The notes under the pieces are model-generated. The model worked only from the letters and a program-made list of their open reading frames with translations. It ran no database searches and had not been told where the DNA came from. A stretch of 64,000 bases of DNA from JANQMY01 sp965228775 (GTDB taxonomy: Bacteria > Pseudomonadota > Alphaproteobacteria > JANQMY01), in contig OZ245840.1 of the NCBI GenBank assembly GCA_965228775.1, positions 1,364,001-1,428,000 on the forward strand. The letters run 5' to 3'. This document shows positions 61,538 to 64,000 of this stretch, one piece after another. The position numbers were made by a program, and so were the translations under genes. Position 1 is the stretch's first letter; each line of letters begins with the position of its first letter.

Positions 61538-62926
61538 ATGTCCGACTCCACTGCTCCGGTAGACCACGCTTCCAACAACCAGATTCCAGGCCCCGGCGGC
61601 GAAGAGGTCATTGAGGCCCTGACCGAATTTTCCACCAAACCTTTGGTGTTCCTCGAAAACTCCGTTGAGAAATATGGTCGGCTAAACGCTTTGGGCATGG
61701 GGGACGCGTCAACGGTCTTCCTTCATGATGCTGAGGACGTCGAACAAGTGCTGCGCCTCGACATGCGCTCCTATGGCATGGCGTCCCTCACCCAGATGCT
61801 CAACGAACCATTGCTCGGAAATAGCATTCCGGTGACTCCTGACCACCTCTATTGGCAACAGCTGCACAAAATTATGCTGCCCATGTTCACTCCCAAGATG
61901 CTCAAGCAATATTTTGATCGCACAGCGGATGCCATTGAGCAGGAAGTCAGCGAATTGGACGCGTTAGCGAACAGCGGCGATACCTTTGATATGGAGGAAA
62001 AAATCCGTGAGGGTGTTTTTGATGCGTTGATCCGCACCATCTTCACGCGCGGGTTAGATCGCGACGAGATCCCAGGAATACTGTCGCGTTTCATTAGCGC
62101 CTGCACCTATATGAATTCGCGTTATCTCTCTCTCAATCCTGCTTACGAGCCGCAAAACGATGCGGAGCGGCAAGGCATTGAAGATCTTGAGCTGCTAAAC
62201 AAGCGTGTCTACGAACTGATTGACCATCGCAAAGCCAACCTTGTCGATGAACCAGAAGACATGTTGGATGTGTTATTAGCTGCTAAATTGGACGATGGCC
62301 GCTCACTTTCTGACAAAGAGCTCAGAGATAATGTGATGGCGCTTTTGTTTGGAGGACAAGAAACAACACCTACAGAAATAACCTGGGCATTCGCACTCCT
62401 GGCGGCAAACCCCGAAAAACGCGATCGTTTACTGGAAGAAGTGGACAGTGTGTTGGGTGACAGGCGGCCTACTTTCCAGGATTTGGATAAACTTGAGTAT
62501 GCGCGCATGGTGTTCGACGAAGCCATGCGTCTTTATCCAGCATTTACCTTTGTCGGGCGAGAAGCACTGGTAGATACCGAAATCGGCGGATATCCAGTAA
62601 ACAAAGGCACATCTCTCGCCTTTGTTGGTTGGACCATACATCGTGATCCTCGCTGGTGGCCAAATCCAGAAGAATTCATTCCGGAAAGACATACGAAAGA
62701 GGCGATGAAAGACAGACCGAAGTGTTCGATCGTTTCATTCGGATACGGACAACGACGCTGCATTGGTGAACGAGTCGGTCGCATGGAAGGTACGCTGATG
62801 CTCGCCATGGCGCACCAGAAATACACATTCGATCTTGTTGAAGGGAAACTACCGGATCCGATCGTACGGATGTCGATTCATCCGGAAGGGGGTCTGAAAG
62901 TTAGAGCGACCAAAAGGAAAAAGTAA
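61538..62926 (+). CDS. Cytochrome P450 (third of catabolic cluster)
   Basis: A 462-residue P450 with LFGGQETTPTEI in the I helix, ExxR in EAMRLYP and haem loop FGYGQRRCIGERVGRMEG. It is clearly related to the P450 at 53409-54794 and has the same CYP102-like layout without a reductase domain. It is monocistronic, ended by a hairpin that also terminates the converging oxygenase gene. Confidence 0.93.
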   Translation: MSDSTAPVDHASNNQIPGPGGEEVIEALTEFSTKPLVFLENSVEKYGRLNALGMGDASTVFLHDAEDVEQVLRLDMRSYGMASLTQMLNEPLLGNSIPVTPDHLYWQQLHKIMLPMFTPKMLKQYFDRTADAIEQEVSELDALANSGDTFDMEEKIREGVFDALIRTIFTRGLDRDEIPGILSRFISACTYMNSRYLSLNPAYEPQNDAERQGIEDLELLNKRVYELIDHRKANLVDEPEDMLDVLLAAKLDDGRSLSDKELRDNVMALLFGGQETTPTEITWAFALLAANPEKRDRLLEEVDSVLGDRRPTFQDLDKLEYARMVFDEAMRLYPAFTFVGREALVDTEIGGYPVNKGTSLAFVGWTIHRDPRWWPNPEEFIPERHTKEAMKDRPKCSIVSFGYGQRRCIGERVGRMEGTLMLAMAHQKYTFDLVEGKLPDPIVRMSIHPEGGLKVRATKRKK

Positions 62927-62985
62927 AATAGTCCGATTTCACAGGGCCAAAAGAACACTAAACTCCCTTCCAGCCGGAATGTTCA

Positions 62986-63023
62986 CACAAAAAAGGGACC
63001 GCCATTTGCGGTCCCAAATTTTT
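62986..63023. terminator. Bidirectional Rho-independent terminator
   Basis: GGGACCGC-CATTT-GCGGTCCC (8-bp stem) has an A-run on one side and a T-run on the other, so it works on both strands. It separates the convergent P450 and MpaB-family genes. Confidence 0.9.
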
Positions 63024-63046
63024 TGCGATGGTATACTAACTAATTT

Positions 63047-64000
63047 TTAAGCCGCGTCTTGCTGAAGATGCTTGCTTGGATCCCGTTGATTGACCGCGGG
63101 GGTTTCATCCAGCGTGACGTCACCTTCAACCTCACGACCAACCGCGTAGTCAGAAACATCGCCCGGCCAGTTTCTCTTTAGATCCGGAAGTTCATGGTAG
63201 AACTGCTTGGCGTCCGACACCCTGAACGCTTTCTTCCGTTGTTCATATCCTGGTGCATCCTCAGCTTCTAATGCTGTGGTGAATATATCAAAGGCTCTCT
63301 TTTGAAGATATTCCGCCCAATAGACCTGACCTCTTTTGCTGCGCATAAACTTGGAAAATAACTTTAGGGAAGCTCTAACGGCCCATCTTGAACGCAGCTT
63401 TGGCCGGCGATTAATTGCCAAAATCAGCCTGTCATCTTCGTGGATCGTTTCAATCGCCATGTCGATAACAACTCTCATGGCGTAAAGCGCCAAGTTTCTT
63501 TTGAAATACGGCAAGTCGCCCATGAAAGTACCAGCTGGATATGGGCTGTTGTCATAGGCTGAAAGCAGTTCGCGCCCGCGCTCACCGACGGCAAATCTTT
63601 TGCGCGCCTGCGCCAGGAACAACTCCGCTTCCTCATAGGTGTTTGGGAGATAGTCGGGGTTCACGCCAATTTGTGCGGATGGCAGTTTTTGTTCTTGGTA
63701 GTACTGATCTCGTTCTTCCGTGGGCAACTCACCATATATCACTTCATAAATAGCAAGATAGCTAGAGGCCTGTATTACATGGGTTAGTGCGAGTTCGTAT
63801 TCCGAATGGGATTGATAAGGTCGCCTGGTGATCGGTTCTGTACCAACGACTTGATTGTGCCGTGTGCGCACCATATGGCTCAATCTTTCGGCATCCGCTT
63901 TTGTGCCGAAAGTCACTGAATACGCGTACATACCTACACGACGAAATCTCAAAACCGGATCGATGGTAAAGGTGTCGTGTTCAGCAGAGGCTGCAAATGG
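63047..64000 (-). CDS. MpaB-family oxygenase (DUF2236), partial
   Basis: A haem-containing oxygenase-like protein whose frame stays open to the right edge, so the start lies outside (at least 317 codons here). The family core is visible: GTKADAERLSHMVRTRHNQVVG, RPYQSHSEYELALTHVIQAS, YYQEQKLPSAQIGV and LPNTYEEAE (partial readings). MpaB and the related latex-clearing protein use a b-type haem to cleave or oxidise isoprenoid chains. The TTG at 63952 is not needed as a start, because coding continues upstream. Its presence hints that the cluster substrate has an isoprenoid part. Confidence 0.8.
   Translation of the reverse strand, partial: PFAASAEHDTFTIDPVLRFRRVGMYAYSVTFGTKADAERLSHMVRTRHNQVVGTEPITRRPYQSHSEYELALTHVIQASSYLAIYEVIYGELPTEERDQYYQEQKLPSAQIGVNPDYLPNTYEEAELFLAQARKRFAVGERGRELLSAYDNSPYPAGTFMGDLPYFKRNLALYAMRVVIDMAIETIHEDDRLILAINRRPKLRSRWAVRASLKLFSKFMRSKRGQVYWAEYLQKRAFDIFTTALEAEDAPGYEQRKKAFRVSDAKQFYHELPDLKRNWPGDVSDYAVGREVEGDVTLDETPAVNQRDPSKHLQQDAA

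Overview
The window looks like part of an alphaproteobacterial chromosome. The reasons are an operonic assimilatory nitrate/nitrite system with a Rieske-type NirD, a TonB-dependent receptor of the type common in sphingomonads and related heterotrophs, a dispersed intergenic repeat with ACAGGGAA arms, and the mix of P450, BVMO and MpaB-type oxygenases. I cannot name a genus. No rRNA, tRNA or CRISPR array was seen.

Region 1 (1-10.95 kb, all on the minus strand) is one nitrate assimilation operon: nrtA, nrtB, a fused double ATPase, an outer-membrane porin, nirB, nirD and nasA, which runs off the left edge. Several of these genes overlap by a few bases. A good sigma70-type promoter lies at 10924-10951. 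It is followed at once by two tandem hairpins with six-base loops that match the RNA target of ANTAR antiterminators such as NasT/NasR.

Region 2 (11.0-12.0 kb) is a scar: an aldehyde dehydrogenase remnant, a terminator-like hairpin, copy A of a dispersed repeat, and the first 33 codons of an IS3-type OrfA. Copy B of the repeat lies at 31.36-31.48 kb in the same orientation. The roughly 19-kb island between them looks more AT-rich than the nitrate operon.

Region 3 (12.0-31.05 kb) is the island. It holds two class III aminotransferases (one fused to an SRPBCC domain, the other next to a free-standing SRPBCC protein), an acyl-CoA dehydrogenase, an NAD-binding_4-type acyl reductase, a FeeM/autoinducer-synthase-like N-acyltransferase, a membrane fatty-acid desaturase, a P450, a ceramidase-family membrane protein, a DUF1624-like acyltransferase, two small membrane proteins, ArgC, an MFS transporter and a periplasmic-adaptor/RND pump. 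My inference is a fatty-amine or N-acyl-amine pathway: acyl thioester to aldehyde to amine, then tailoring and export. I know of no described cluster with this gene set.

Region 4 (31.8-64 kb) looks catabolic. A TetR gene is divergent from an MDR reductase / CMD-family / FAD monooxygenase operon. A molybdopterin oxidoreductase follows. Next is a mirror-image module around 41.3 kb: a split PEP-synthase-like phosphotransferase (one ATP-grasp protein and two phosphohistidine 'swivel' proteins) with two DUF7064-like proteins. Beyond it are an N-acyl-D-amino-acid deacylase-like amidohydrolase, a carotenoid-cleavage-type dioxygenase, a TonB receptor, an HSL-type esterase, small membrane proteins, a tandem Lrp/AsnC regulator, three P450s, two CHK/APH-type kinases, a BVMO, an SDR and an MpaB-family oxygenase cut by the right edge. 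Most promoter regions here carry an ATACGCA-plus-AT-rich motif that could be the operator of the tandem Lrp protein. The substrate is unknown. The enzymes fit uptake, oxygenation, phosphorylation and ring or chain opening of a hydrophobic terpenoid, steroid or stilbene-like compound.
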